In this document: piece after piece, positions 25,933 through 34,977 of the stretch | How the letters are laid out: each line of letters starts with the position of its first letter | Position numbering within the stretch: the first letter of the stretch is position 1 | Assembly: GCF_022347685.1 (NCBI RefSeq) | Contig: NZ_JAKRGF010000001.1 | Coordinates: 558,001-622,000, forward strand | Direction of reading: 5' to 3' | From: Thalassobius sp. Cn5-15 | Lineage (GTDB): Bacteria; Pseudomonadota; Alphaproteobacteria; Rhodobacterales; Rhodobacteraceae | Length of the DNA stretch: 64,000 nt | Position numbers and translations under genes: made by a program | Notes under the pieces: model-generated | Seen by the model: the letters and a program-made list of their open reading frames with translations, nothing else | What the model was told of the DNA's origin: nothing | Database searches by the model: none

Positions 25933-26020
25933 AAAATGAAAATTTACCAAATTATATTTAAGACACCATGTCTTTTAAGCGGTTGTTTTAATTGGTCAAT
26001 TTGTCCATTTTTCGCCAAAT

Positions 26021-27565
26021 CTAAACATCAAGTACGCATCCCTGTCTCTCCGCCATTATCTTTTTATTGATAGAAAACCCCTCTAACACCTTGAATGGTA
26101 AGGTGGTTTTTGGTGTTCGAAGTCCGTTTTCACGTGAGTATGAAATCCGATCTGCAAAGGCCAATCGTAGCACGTTCTTACGCCCTAGCAGATTTTCACT
26201 TTCCCAGAGTTTCCAAGGGTTTGAGAGGAATTGCATGGCGTGTTCGAACAATTGTTCAAAGGTATGCGCCTTTGCTGGCTGTTTTTCCAGTTTTTCGTCT
26301 AAAATCAACTTCGTGCGCTCCATCTTTTCGATGCGTTTTTCATAGGCTGTGATGATTGTAGGACTATCCGCCTCGACGATGCGGTCCATGAACGCTTCAA
26401 TCTGCTTCGTGAGTTGATCACGTTCATTGCGCAATATGCGCCTGTTCGCTTCGGCCTGTGCCGAGCGTTGAGACCATGCATCTTTGAACATGCCCTTAGC
26501 ATAGGCAAAGATGCCCTCAGAGGGGGCAAGACCCTGCATCAAAGTCGCAAACTCCCCTTCCAGAACATCGCGACGGATCGACTTGCGGTAGCTTGGACAG
26601 CCTTTGGCATGGCAGAGATAATAAGGATGTTTCTTTCCTGATTTGCTGGTGGACCAGCAGGCGGTCAAAGGCGTGCCGCAGTCGTCACAGCAGACAAAAC
26701 CACGCAAAGGGAAATCGGCATTGATATCCTTGCGTGCGGGCGCTCGTGCGCCTTCCTTGATGCGTTGCTGGATTGTCTCGTAGGTCTCAAGCGAAATCAG
26801 CCCTTCATGATGGCCTTTGCGCAAAGACACATCCCAATCGGGAATTTCAATATAGCCTGCAAAGTGAATGCGGGTCATGAGGCGGATCACCCGCTCAAAC
26901 CGAATGGTGCCATCGTCGAAGTCTTTAGGAAAGATCGGCTGGCTTTCCAGAAACCGTTTCACCTCGGCCTGTGTCTCAAATCTGCGGGAAGCAAAGCCTT
27001 CTAAAGCCTCCTGAATAATGGAGGCCATGGGTTCATCGCGCACCAGCATATTCCCGTGTCCAGAAACACGCTGGAATTTATATCCAATCGGGGCGCGGAA
27101 CACCCAGTACCCGTTGAGCGCACGTCCCCGCATACGGTTTTTCGTCTGCTCACCGTTTTTCTGGCGTTGATGTTGCGATACCGAGGCCAGCAGGTTCTCC
27201 ACCAAAATGCTGTCGCTGTCCTCGCCAAACTCAATTGACGGGCTTTCCAATTTGCCCCCTGCTTCCGCCAACATGGCACGAAGCTGCCAATGTCCAACAA
27301 CGTCCCGCGCGAAACGGTTGATGTCATCAATGATCACGACGCTGGTTTCAGATTGCTTAGACAGGAAGTCTAGCAAGGCCATCATGGCTGGGCGGTCTGC
27401 ATCGCCGCCCGATTTGTTATCTTGAAAGACTTCCACGACCTCATAGCCCTTGAAGCGGGCGTATTCCCGACATCGGCTTTCTTGCGAAGCGAGGCCGTCG
27501 CCCTTCTTCAATTGTGCCAGACTGGACACACGCGCATAGATGACTGCTCTTTGGTTTGCTTCCAT
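26021..27565 (-). CDS. large serine recombinase (integrase), intact
   Basis: 514 residues. Residues 1-150 are the catalytic resolvase domain with YARVSS (Ser at 14 or 15) and Arg/Asp patterns (SGGDADRPAMMALLDFL, DDINRFARD). The recombinase domain spans about 170-300. A zinc ribbon CxxC ... C-x-x-x-GC starts near residue 295 (CCDDCGT ... HAKGCPSY). A long coiled coil (about 380-440) precedes a C-terminal LSNPWKLWES ... RLAFADRISYSRE motif. It catalyses site-specific integration and excision of the element it belongs to. It is encoded one base overlapping the small upstream gene, with AAGGAG ahead of ATG 27565. Two decayed relatives lie at 42.3-42.6 and 53.5-54.4 kb. Confidence 0.88.
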   Translation of the reverse strand: MEANQRAVIYARVSSLAQLKKGDGLASQESRCREYARFKGYEVVEVFQDNKSGGDADRPAMMALLDFLSKQSETSVVIIDDINRFARDVVGHWQLRAMLAEAGGKLESPSIEFGEDSDSILVENLLASVSQHQRQKNGEQTKNRMRGRALNGYWVFRAPIGYKFQRVSGHGNMLVRDEPMASIIQEALEGFASRRFETQAEVKRFLESQPIFPKDFDDGTIRFERVIRLMTRIHFAGYIEIPDWDVSLRKGHHEGLISLETYETIQQRIKEGARAPARKDINADFPLRGFVCCDDCGTPLTACWSTSKSGKKHPYYLCHAKGCPSYRKSIRRDVLEGEFATLMQGLAPSEGIFAYAKGMFKDAWSQRSAQAEANRRILRNERDQLTKQIEAFMDRIVEADSPTIITAYEKRIEKMERTKLILDEKLEKQPAKAHTFEQLFEHAMQFLSNPWKLWESENLLGRKNVLRLAFADRISYSRENGLRTPKTTLPFKVLEGFSINKKIMAERQGCVLDV

Positions 27566-27885
27566 TATCGACTCCTTTCTTGATGCGCGTCCCCATCTGG
27601 ACGCGCGGCGTTTTCAAATGTTGTTTTGGTATGGGATGAGTTTACCACATCACCCTTGGGCAATTCAGGCAAACTCACCTCTTGTCCACAGGCTTGCTGG
27701 ACTGGGTGAATGCCAAATCCCAGATCGACGAAGCTGACCATGATCGTCCACAGCGCCTCAATCAACTCGCGTTTATGTTCTTCTGAAATGTCTTCATTCT
27801 CAAAGAACGGCAGATAGGCATCCCAATCAATCGTCAGCGCAGGTGGTGCGGTCTCGGGGTTAAATTCTGGGGGTGTCTCGGTCAT
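27565..27885 (-). CDS. small recombinase-partner protein (106 aa)
   Basis: 106 residues from ATG 27885; the longer frame to 28125 runs through the promoter region and has no ribosome site. The core ALTIDWDAYLPFFENEDISE then EHKRELIEALWTIMVSFVDLGFGIHP is compact and helical and resembles a protein often found directly upstream of serine recombinases in Rhodobacterales (recalled, not checked). Its stop overlaps the recombinase start by one base (TAATG). It may be a recombination directionality or regulatory factor; that is inference. Confidence 0.65.
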   Translation of the reverse strand: MTETPPEFNPETAPPALTIDWDAYLPFFENEDISEEHKRELIEALWTIMVSFVDLGFGIHPVQQACGQEVSLPELPKGDVVNSSHTKTTFENAARPDGDAHQERSR

Positions 27886-28099
27886 AGCCTGTCTCTTTCT
27901 GCCGTCTGGCGTTTCTCTGATTTTTAGGTCTCCTTTTAATCCCTCACTACGAGAGAACATAAGTGGAACACTATGGGATATTATTCCCAAGACCCAAAGC
28001 TCGAATGTTCTGGCTTCGTGATCTGGATACCCTAGAATAACCGTGTATTGGCCGTAGGTTGCGGGTAAAATCGGGTAGTTTTTAGGCAAGGATTTTGAT

Positions 28100-28825
28100 G
28101 TGAATATTAATTGGAAGACAGCCACTAAAGCCGACCGCGCTGCCCTTTACCTCGTGGCTCGCGCGATTGCAGACGCCGCCAACACGAGTGTGGAAGCCAT
28201 TATGGAGCAAGCCTTCGGACACGAATTGGTGGCCGGAACGGACTATCTATCTAATTTCCGAAGCGGAACAATTGGACGACCCAAGGCCAAGCTCATCCAT
28301 GCATGGATCGCCGAACATCATCTATCAGCAGCGAACGCGGTCGATCCCAATTTATTTCCTAAACCGCATACGAATGCATGGGATGAACATCTCAACCAAA
28401 ATGCGATAAGTGGTAGATTGAAGCTGGTGAGGTTTTCACAATCGTCGTTTGGGTTAGTGGAACGTGCCCGCGAGACTACCGCATCAGATGAGACGATTAA
28501 GTTAGGTGAACCGTTCTGTTTACAGCTTAGTTGCGTAGATGCTGGATATTCGGCTGCCTTCCAAATCTACGCTGGAAAGTGGCACAGCCTTCCGCTTGTC
28601 TCTGATGGCAGCCTGACGATCCAGCTTGAGGCCGGAGACCAACTTCTACCCATCGCTGCAGACGCTAAACCAGACCCGATTGTAGAGCGCCATGACGCTG
28701 GGCCACATAAGTTCGTGGTCTTGATCGCACCAGAGCGCGACGCTTTGCCAAAACGAGATGAGGTTCCGTCTGCGTCTGACAATTGTGAATGGCATCTTCT
28801 AAGTGTTCAGGTGGATGCTAAGTAA
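28100..28825 (+). CDS. unknown protein, N-terminal helical plus DUF4384-like C-terminal half
   Basis: 241 residues from a GTG start at 28100, with AAGGA seven bases upstream. The N-terminal 90 residues look helical (AALYLVARAIADAANTSVEAIMEQAFG) and may form a helix-turn-helix-like unit. The C-terminal half (residues about 135-240) has KLGEPFCLQLSCVDAGYSAAFQIYAGKWHSLPL, which resembles the beta domain of DUF4384 proteins (a 'GD-x-L-x-L-x-x-x-x-x-x-x-G-Y-x-x-x-x' strand set). The gene converges on the metalloprotease gene, overlapping it by 19 bases, and diverges from the recombinase operon. Function unknown. It may belong to the same island cassette as the protease and nuclease. Confidence 0.6.
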   Translation: MNINWKTATKADRAALYLVARAIADAANTSVEAIMEQAFGHELVAGTDYLSNFRSGTIGRPKAKLIHAWIAEHHLSAANAVDPNLFPKPHTNAWDEHLNQNAISGRLKLVRFSQSSFGLVERARETTASDETIKLGEPFCLQLSCVDAGYSAAFQIYAGKWHSLPLVSDGSLTIQLEAGDQLLPIAADAKPDPIVERHDAGPHKFVVLIAPERDALPKRDEVPSASDNCEWHLLSVQVDAK

Positions 28826-29709
28826 TTCGGCAAAAGCGGCAGCAAAAGTTCATTCACAGACTTAAGGCTCGCCCATTCCTGCGCCCCGGATGTTATCAGG
28901 GCATCCCATCGCCGCAACTTGGCGTTTGCAATGTCGGCAAAGAACGCTTCAGGCGACCCAAGGTCGGCGGTGATGGCTTCGGCTCCCGCTGCCTTGGCCA
29001 GAGAGACTGCATCAAAATATGCAGGCAAGATCACGTCTTTGCTGAACGCTTGTATCTGTTGTTCGGGAGGCAACGGCGCACCGTTCACTTGCGTTGGGAT
29101 CGCCCACATTTCGCCGACATGACCAAGCAGTTGAAAAATGCGCGTGGCCGCCTTTGGATGGGTGATGAGATCAGCTTCACGACCGGCGCCGGCTTGCTCT
29201 ATTAGAACAATGGCGGCTGTAATACTGGCGACGAGTTCGCGCAGTTCACTCGCATCCAACTCATCGAATGAACCCAGCATCATTTCCATTGCATCATGAT
29301 CGGCTTGCAGTTCAAGGCATGGTGCGATCTTTGGCCAATCATCTTGAGGCAGGGTGTTGAGGCATACGGGTTGCGCCTCAGCACGGGCTACGAGATTGAG
29401 GGTAGGCACGCCCCGCATCATCTCAAAATGCCCAAGATCAGCGTGATGCAATTCATGTAGGATCAGCCATTGCAGAGCGGTTTCTAGATTGAATGTGACT
29501 GATGTCTCAGCTTGCAATTCCTCCAGAGCGGTTAGGCAACCTGTCGAAACCTGCACAACCAAGTCAGGTGTCTGCGTCACCGAAGAAAAGAAACCAACGT
29601 GGCCCACGATGTTCAAAACTGGGTCTTGTGCCCAAGGTTGATCAAAACATTCCTGTATTCGAGCCATAGATCTTGTAAAGGCACGCTCAATCACTTGATT
29701 TATGATCAT
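28807..29709 (-). CDS. M48-like zinc metalloprotease
   Basis: 300 residues without signal peptide or membrane segment. Residues 85-89 are H-E-L-H-H, the HExxH zinc site, and E133 in LELQADHDAMEMM fits the third ligand of M48-type gluzincins (E-x-x-AD). ITHPKAATRI near residue 182 matches the conserved THP segment of that family. Unlike HtpX or Oma1-type M48 proteins it has no membrane helices, so it should act in the cytoplasm. Its ATG overlaps the stop of the 1,262-residue nuclease gene (ATGA), so the two products are probably made together. Its substrate is unknown. One possibility is activation or control of the nuclease partner. Confidence 0.75.
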   Translation of the reverse strand: MIINQVIERAFTRSMARIQECFDQPWAQDPVLNIVGHVGFFSSVTQTPDLVVQVSTGCLTALEELQAETSVTFNLETALQWLILHELHHADLGHFEMMRGVPTLNLVARAEAQPVCLNTLPQDDWPKIAPCLELQADHDAMEMMLGSFDELDASELRELVASITAAIVLIEQAGAGREADLITHPKAATRIFQLLGHVGEMWAIPTQVNGAPLPPEQQIQAFSKDVILPAYFDAVSLAKAAGAEAITADLGSPEAFFADIANAKLRRWDALITSGAQEWASLKSVNELLLPLLPNYLAST

Positions 29710-32700
29710 TGATGTTGACTGAAGAATTCCTCCACTGAGCCAACAAATGTGTCGTCCAGTGCCTTACTCTTTGAGAACTGCATGGGCACCACGCCGCTAC
29801 AGATCAAACAAGAAACGATCTCTGGATTTTCTTTGCCACAGAATTTCGCAATTTTTGTAGTATTTTCCTTGGCGAGATTAACGCGATCAAGGTGTTTTCT
29901 AAGTTTATCTTTCTTACCTTCGCCTTGATAATCAGAGAGTTGGGCTGCAATCTCGGAATAGTTTCGCGCAGCAGACAAATCCTTGCATTCCATAAGATAC
30001 ACTTTGTTTGCGGTATCATTCCAAGCCAGCACATCTACATCGCCATAGTTTTTGTCCAACTTTGTGTTCAAAATCTCTTCTAGCTTGATCTCTTTGCGAA
30101 CATGCCATCCTTGGTCAGCAACTTTCTGTGCCACTCCTTCATTGAAGGTATGACCTTCGCTTGCCACACCCCACCAGTCATTTCGCATTTTGGGAGTTTT
30201 GAAAAAGTCTTGATCCAAGGAGCCATTGAAAGCCCCATCAAATACATAAGCAAAGCCACGACGCAAAATAGTTGGCGCAATCACAGCCTTTTCAAATCCG
30301 TCTACATCCATTCCCAAGATTGGACGTGTAACAATTGACAGCCTTCGGCCATACTTCCAAGGATAGATATCCTTTAAGTGATAACCGTCCGGAGTGGTCT
30401 CCCAATTGTCACGAGACGGCAACAAGAAGGCTGACCAAAATGCCCTAGCTACGGCTTCCGATACTTGGCCTGAGACCACGTTCTCAACGAATTCACCTTC
30501 AGTTAGCTCCAAAACCAAGCTCCCCTCACTGAGACCAATGTCTTCTAAAGCGCCTATTATGTTTCTGGCTTCATCCAAGTTGAATCCGAATTCGTCTGTC
30601 CAAATTTTCCAAAAGTCAGCATCGATCTTGCTCTCAGTTTCAGGGACTATTTCGGCCTCATCGTAGTTTTTGGCTTGCTTCGCTGATGCCGCAACAAAGT
30701 TCTCGCCTACGACCCTTTCCAGCATGGGTTCGACCACAAAATTTCCAAAGTCGTCTTCAACTAGAACATCTCCTAGAGGTGAGATTTTCAGCTCTGGTTT
30801 CAGAGCGTTGAAGCGTATTGCGTCAGAAAGGCCTCCAAAGCGCACTATCAAAGCAATTTTTGCAATTAGGTGTTCTAGTTCGATGTCTGAGATTTGCTCA
30901 TCGCCATTCTTGGGGCAAACGCAAATCGCCATCTCAATGAGTATTCGACAGGCGACACTAGCACCGACACATTGCGAATTGTGCTCTACAAATTTTGCTA
31001 AAGTGCTGGGAGTATTTCCATTCAGACCAAGTATGGCCGCGGATGTGCGCCTCCATTGTGCGGAACTCTCCTCAGCCTTGAGCGTGTTGTAAAGCAATCG
31101 ATGAATGAGAGGCCGACGTTCAAATTTTTTTAAGGCACCTTTTACATCTTCAATCAGTTCGTCGACCAATGAGGCAAGGAATTTACAACACTCGCTTACG
31201 CCAGAGACATTCCCATCCTGCGAGACACCTTTACCACGCCAGCCAAGACCGATCTTGGTCGCTGCATCAGGAATTTTTTCGATAGTTATGACGTCTTTTG
31301 GAAGATCGTGTCGAAGAAAATCACCAAAATTTTGGGCCACGAACAGATGGAAGCAACGAGCATCCTCGTTGGGAACTATTTCATCTAAAAGCTCTCCCAA
31401 TCGGAGAGGTGAAGCTTGATCACTTGAGTATGAAAGAACCGCATCTAAAATCGTCCTGACAATGGTTGCTTCGGCCACGTTTTCAGATGACCTGAAACCG
31501 AGCAGAAATCCACTTCCAAATGTTATTTCGATCTTGTTGTTAGCCTTATCGGAGCTGACTTTTATTAGTGCTTCCAGATCGAGACGACCAGCCTTCAGAG
31601 CGGTGTCCTCTGGTGTTTCGGCATCCAAGAATGCCAACGTAATTTCAATATCGTTTTGGTTCTGCCCATCGCTATCCAACGCGGTTCCAATGCGTCCAAG
31701 CCACTCGTTGCACATCTCCCATAGCCGGTATTCTAGATCACGGTCCGTAGTGTTTGGGCAATGCACGCCTAACCAGATGTCGTGATGCCCACGATGCACA
31801 GACAAGAGTTTTGCCTGCCTTAAGGCTCGCAGTGAGACGTAAACTTTTTCCTTAGTTTCATTGGACCAGTACGAGTTGGCAAAAAATTTCTTTAGGCCAT
31901 GCAAGTTACCTTGAACGTCAATGGCAACGTGCTCATCGTACAACGTGTCACCTTCAGCCCTTACATCTCTAAGTAGGTTCGAGGGCATCATCAACTGAAG
32001 TGGCCTTCGAGGGCTGATGCGATCTCCATCCAAGGATGCATGTGGAACGAGATGCCCATTATTGGATCGAACCCAGCCAATTAGGTTTGCAATCCCGTTA
32101 ACATTCCATAGGTTTACACCTGCATCCAACAGTGTGCTTTCTGCTGACAAAAGCTGATATAGATACCGCAAGCTAATTTCTGGCAGCCCACTTAGTCTAA
32201 TGAGGTCCGATGCGGGAAAATGGGCAAGATGCCAACCGTCATGTCGGAAAGTTATGCTTTCGGTTGCCAAACCTGGCCCCCAGCCGCACCCAACGAGGAT
32301 GACCAACCCACCTTTTGTCCCTTCTTTGGATTTGAATGAGCTGACTGATTTATCAATATCCTCTTGCAGAACCTTTGCGATCTCACCGTCAGTATCTCTG
32401 ATTACATCTTTGAAGCGCTTTGAATGGTTTAGTTCTATTTTCGGCAGGAAGAGGTGGAACGTGGCGAAATGGCCCTCATCAAATTGCAGACCGAAAGTTG
32501 CGATTTTGACCTGTTCGTGATCTCGCCAAAGAATCGGCGCACCTACTGGGCCTCCCAGTAGAGATGTGCTGCTGATTGCATCAGAAAAGGATTTTGCCAA
32601 CCTAATACCAAGAGTTGGCAGCTGCTCCATTGCATGACAGAAATCTAGTATATAGCGTCGTATTGTTACCGATATGGCTGTTGGCATGGCTACAAGTAGA

Positions 32701-33494
32701 TTTTCCTCATCGAAAACCATTATCGGGTGCGAAATCAGTGAATTGTCATCGATCTCTTGCGTTCCGATATCCAACAGTTTCTCTGGTGGAATAATGAATG
32801 GTCCCAGATCATTCGGGGTAATACCTGCCGCATCCAATTGAGATATTGGTATAAGTGTTCGACTGCGCAGTTCACCTTCAGGAGGAAGAAATTTGCTTTC
32901 CAACGTTGCAAATTTCTGTTCGGAACCAAGTGTATATCTCTTAATTCCAGAGTTTTTGCACACCAGCTCGGACACAAAGAGTAGTGCGTGAACGGATTTT
33001 TTGACCTGAGAAAAGCTTCCCTCATCTGGCATAGTGTCCAGTATGTCAATCATGCGCTGAGTATTGAAACCAGAGGCTTCCCAAAGCCCTTCAAGCAGAC
33101 GAAAATTCCCTTTGGGGCTTGTGACTTGAGAAACAAATACGTCCTCAGCAGGGTCTTCACCTAAAACGCTTGGCGATTTACCGATCTCGCGAAACCATCG
33201 TGCTGCCTGTCCAATTCGCGGGCGTTTTCTCCCTGCACAGTGGATCGCAGCCAACAAGACCAGAGCCTCAAATCTCAGGTTGTGTGACTGGTACATGGGT
33301 ACTGTAATTAACCCGCTCAATAATGCCACAGTCATTGATCTGTCGTATTTGGCTAGGTCTCTTACTAGAGGTTTGCTTTTGTGACCAATGTCTTGGAGCG
33401 TTACATTTAGGTGCGCCCAATCCATTTGCTCTCCCAGCAATTTCTTAAACTCTTCAGGAACTTGGTCTAAAATATCCAAATTAATCTCTTTCAA
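29706..33494 (-). CDS. giant protein with C-terminal PD-(D/E)XK nuclease domain (1262 aa)
   Basis: 1,262 residues, no membrane segments. The first 1,000 residues show no family I recognise. They are mixed alpha/beta with helical repeat-like stretches and no clear Walker A, so there is no visible ATPase. The end (about residues 1120-1250) is a restriction-endonuclease-like domain: helix EGVAQKVADQGWHV, then strand GDVDVLAW with Asp at 1154, and VYLMECKDL with Glu 1169 and Lys 1171, followed by a helix. Such domains cut DNA or RNA. Base composition is visibly AT-richer than the prophage. It is translationally coupled to the metalloprotease. A large sensor-like body joined to a nuclease suggests a defence effector; this is inferred. 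Confidence 0.75.
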   Translation of the reverse strand: MKEINLDILDQVPEEFKKLLGEQMDWAHLNVTLQDIGHKSKPLVRDLAKYDRSMTVALLSGLITVPMYQSHNLRFEALVLLAAIHCAGRKRPRIGQAARWFREIGKSPSVLGEDPAEDVFVSQVTSPKGNFRLLEGLWEASGFNTQRMIDILDTMPDEGSFSQVKKSVHALLFVSELVCKNSGIKRYTLGSEQKFATLESKFLPPEGELRSRTLIPISQLDAAGITPNDLGPFIIPPEKLLDIGTQEIDDNSLISHPIMVFDEENLLVAMPTAISVTIRRYILDFCHAMEQLPTLGIRLAKSFSDAISSTSLLGGPVGAPILWRDHEQVKIATFGLQFDEGHFATFHLFLPKIELNHSKRFKDVIRDTDGEIAKVLQEDIDKSVSSFKSKEGTKGGLVILVGCGWGPGLATESITFRHDGWHLAHFPASDLIRLSGLPEISLRYLYQLLSAESTLLDAGVNLWNVNGIANLIGWVRSNNGHLVPHASLDGDRISPRRPLQLMMPSNLLRDVRAEGDTLYDEHVAIDVQGNLHGLKKFFANSYWSNETKEKVYVSLRALRQAKLLSVHRGHHDIWLGVHCPNTTDRDLEYRLWEMCNEWLGRIGTALDSDGQNQNDIEITLAFLDAETPEDTALKAGRLDLEALIKVSSDKANNKIEITFGSGFLLGFRSSENVAEATIVRTILDAVLSYSSDQASPLRLGELLDEIVPNEDARCFHLFVAQNFGDFLRHDLPKDVITIEKIPDAATKIGLGWRGKGVSQDGNVSGVSECCKFLASLVDELIEDVKGALKKFERRPLIHRLLYNTLKAEESSAQWRRTSAAILGLNGNTPSTLAKFVEHNSQCVGASVACRILIEMAICVCPKNGDEQISDIELEHLIAKIALIVRFGGLSDAIRFNALKPELKISPLGDVLVEDDFGNFVVEPMLERVVGENFVAASAKQAKNYDEAEIVPETESKIDADFWKIWTDEFGFNLDEARNIIGALEDIGLSEGSLVLELTEGEFVENVVSGQVSEAVARAFWSAFLLPSRDNWETTPDGYHLKDIYPWKYGRRLSIVTRPILGMDVDGFEKAVIAPTILRRGFAYVFDGAFNGSLDQDFFKTPKMRNDWWGVASEGHTFNEGVAQKVADQGWHVRKEIKLEEILNTKLDKNYGDVDVLAWNDTANKVYLMECKDLSAARNYSEIAAQLSDYQGEGKKDKLRKHLDRVNLAKENTTKIAKFCGKENPEIVSCLICSGVVPMQFSKSKALDDTFVGSVEEFFSQHQ

Positions 33495-33781
33495 AGTCGG
33501 CCTGCACGAAATTGGACTTCGGCGTAACTATTCATATTCTAGAGAACTATTGTGCCACAGCTTAAGGTTGAATCTATACTAAAATGTGAAAATCAATCGA
33601 GTGTCGCAGCATATACCTCTCTTTAACATTTGGAGTTTGTACTGTCCTGCCTATTAGCGCACAGGCTCAACTATGTTCACTGTCTTCACAAGTTCGTAGG
33701 CTATAAAAAATAAAGCATCTTATTGAAAACAAAGGCAGACCGTATTCAAAATCAGAAAAACGCTCTTTTCAGCGTTGCCCC

Positions 33782-33826
33782 CATATTGTATAGTGAAGAC
33801 AATCTACAACAATATGTAGGTATATT
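33782..33826 (+). promoter_or_regulatory. promoter/operator-like region of the 39-aa peptide gene
   Basis: CATATTGT at 33782-33789 and ACAATATG at 33809-33816 form a perfect 8-base inverted repeat. A second short palindrome CTACA-n6-TGTAG overlaps it. TATAGT (33789-33794) and TATATT (33821-33826) could serve as -10 boxes. A further AACGCT/AGCGTT inverted repeat lies at 33759-33776. The layout is that of a repressible promoter for the short ORF starting at 33860; the repressor is unknown. Confidence 0.4.
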
Positions 33827-33859
33827 GAAAAACAAAAAACACGAGGGGGCATTGACATT

Positions 33860-33979
33860 ATGCGGGCATTTATTACCTTTAATTCAGAAGCGAAACAGCT
33901 AGAGATCAAGAAGATGGCTAAGCGCAAAAAGCCAACACGTGATCTCCTTCAAAAACCTTGTTGGAAACCGTGCTGGTAA
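33860..33979 (+). CDS. tiny peptide gene (39 aa) ending KPCWKPCW
   Basis: A 39-codon ORF with its own AT-rich promoter region, a ribosome site (GAGGGGG, 9-11 bases ahead of ATG 33860) and a terminator 4 bases after its stop, so it is a complete transcription unit. The peptide begins MRAFITFNSEAKQLEIKK, has a very basic middle (MAKRKKPTRDLL, with a possible internal start at residue 19) and ends QKPCWKPCW. The doubled Lys-Pro-Cys-Trp end is unusual. It could be a modified or secreted peptide, a small toxin, or a leader peptide rich in Cys/Trp codons. No modification enzyme is seen beside it, and the next gene on this strand is about 1.9 kb away, so attenuation of a downstream gene is unlikely. 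The function is unknown. Confidence 0.55.
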   Translation: MRAFITFNSEAKQLEIKKMAKRKKPTRDLLQKPCWKPCW

Positions 33980-33983
33980 ATTG

Positions 33984-34016
33984 AAAAAAGCCCGACTCTT
34001 AAGTCGGGCTTTTTTC
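33984..34016. terminator. bidirectional rho-independent terminator
   Basis: AAAAAAGCCCGACT / AGTCGGGCTTTTTT with a CTTA loop. On the plus strand it ends the short peptide gene. On the minus strand its A-run reads as T-run and it ends the gene 34015-34977, whose stop codon touches it. Confidence 0.85.
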
Positions 34017-34977
34017 ACGACAAATTCAATCTGCCCTGTTTGCTGAATTCAAGTAAGACACCATCGGAAAACTCCTTAGTAGGGGCAGGAAGGTGGAATG
34101 ACGGTCTTTTACGTTTTATTAGATCTACAATGATTTTTTTCCCTTCCGATACCATGGCATCATCATTTTTCATTATTCCAATGTGGAATTTATAGAATCC
34201 GACTGTTTCCCAAACTTCATACCAAGGAAATGGATTTCCTTCCGATCCAAGGCTTTTGTGTTTACTTAGTTCAAGAAGTTCATCAGATTGTTTGTCCAAT
34301 TCAGACATGAACACGTCGCTCTCGCATGCTTCGGTAATCACAAACTTTGCCGCGTTGCTGTAAACAAATTGATTTATCAAATGGACGTATGACCTAAACA
34401 TTAGAGTTTCGCTTTGCAACGTTCGAAGGATTTCCTCTTTAGAGGAACCCAACGGAGCTACGGATCCTATTCCTCGATGTGCCGCATGAATGGCGTTGCT
34501 TATTGCATTAAGCGCAGTAGATTTTTCGATCTCAGAAATCTGAAGTCCATCTAGTTTTTTTTGAAGAATACCCTCGTAAGCTACCCACCAAGTGTATGCA
34601 AACTCGTTAAATGACCAAGTAATTGTCGTCGCTTTTGCAATTTCAACTTTTTTGTCCAAATTTGTCTCAATTGGACGTATTATTTTTGTTGAAATTGATG
34701 CTTTAATTCCGCTGTAAATTCCGATGCCCAAAACAGCGGTAATTGCTGATGTTATAGCCACTATTTGTGTGACAATTTTAGACACCTCAGATTTTATTTG
34801 AATTTCGCGTTCTAGCTCAGAAATTGATTTAGCAAGTTCGGATACCGAGGCATTCAAATCTGTGTTTCCGCCCCCACCGTTCGTTGCATTGGCTAAATCT
34901 GGAAACAACACGCAAAATGTTGAAATAGCGATCAATGCAACAGAAATAAAATTTCTCAAATCTAAATTTCCTTTCAA
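34015..34977 (-). CDS. exported/membrane protein with coiled coil, unknown function (320 aa)
   Basis: 320 residues. A signal peptide is likely (residues 1-31: basic start, hydrophobic core ISVALIAISTFCVLF, then ANA). A Gly/Asn linker precedes a coiled coil (about 42-66: SVSELAKSISELEREIQIK), and one transmembrane segment follows at about 68-92 (TQIVAITSAITAVLGIGIYSG). The remaining 220 residues are cytoplasmic or periplasmic and mostly helical, with Trp/Tyr-rich patches (FNEFAYTWWVAYEG, PFPWYEVWETVGFYKFHIG). DNA is AT-rich and codon use is unlike the core genes, which suggests transfer. It converges on the peptide gene. No family is recognised. Confidence 0.6.
   Translation of the reverse strand: MKGNLDLRNFISVALIAISTFCVLFPDLANATNGGGGNTDLNASVSELAKSISELEREIQIKSEVSKIVTQIVAITSAITAVLGIGIYSGIKASISTKIIRPIETNLDKKVEIAKATTITWSFNEFAYTWWVAYEGILQKKLDGLQISEIEKSTALNAISNAIHAAHRGIGSVAPLGSSKEEILRTLQSETLMFRSYVHLINQFVYSNAAKFVITEACESDVFMSELDKQSDELLELSKHKSLGSEGNPFPWYEVWETVGFYKFHIGIMKNDDAMVSEGKKIIVDLIKRKRPSFHLPAPTKEFSDGVLLEFSKQGRLNLS

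Noticed and set aside
33860-34016. A Trp/Cys leader-peptide attenuator
   Set aside because: Trp codons near the end and the hairpin recall trp leaders, but no biosynthetic gene follows on this strand and the next gene is convergent.
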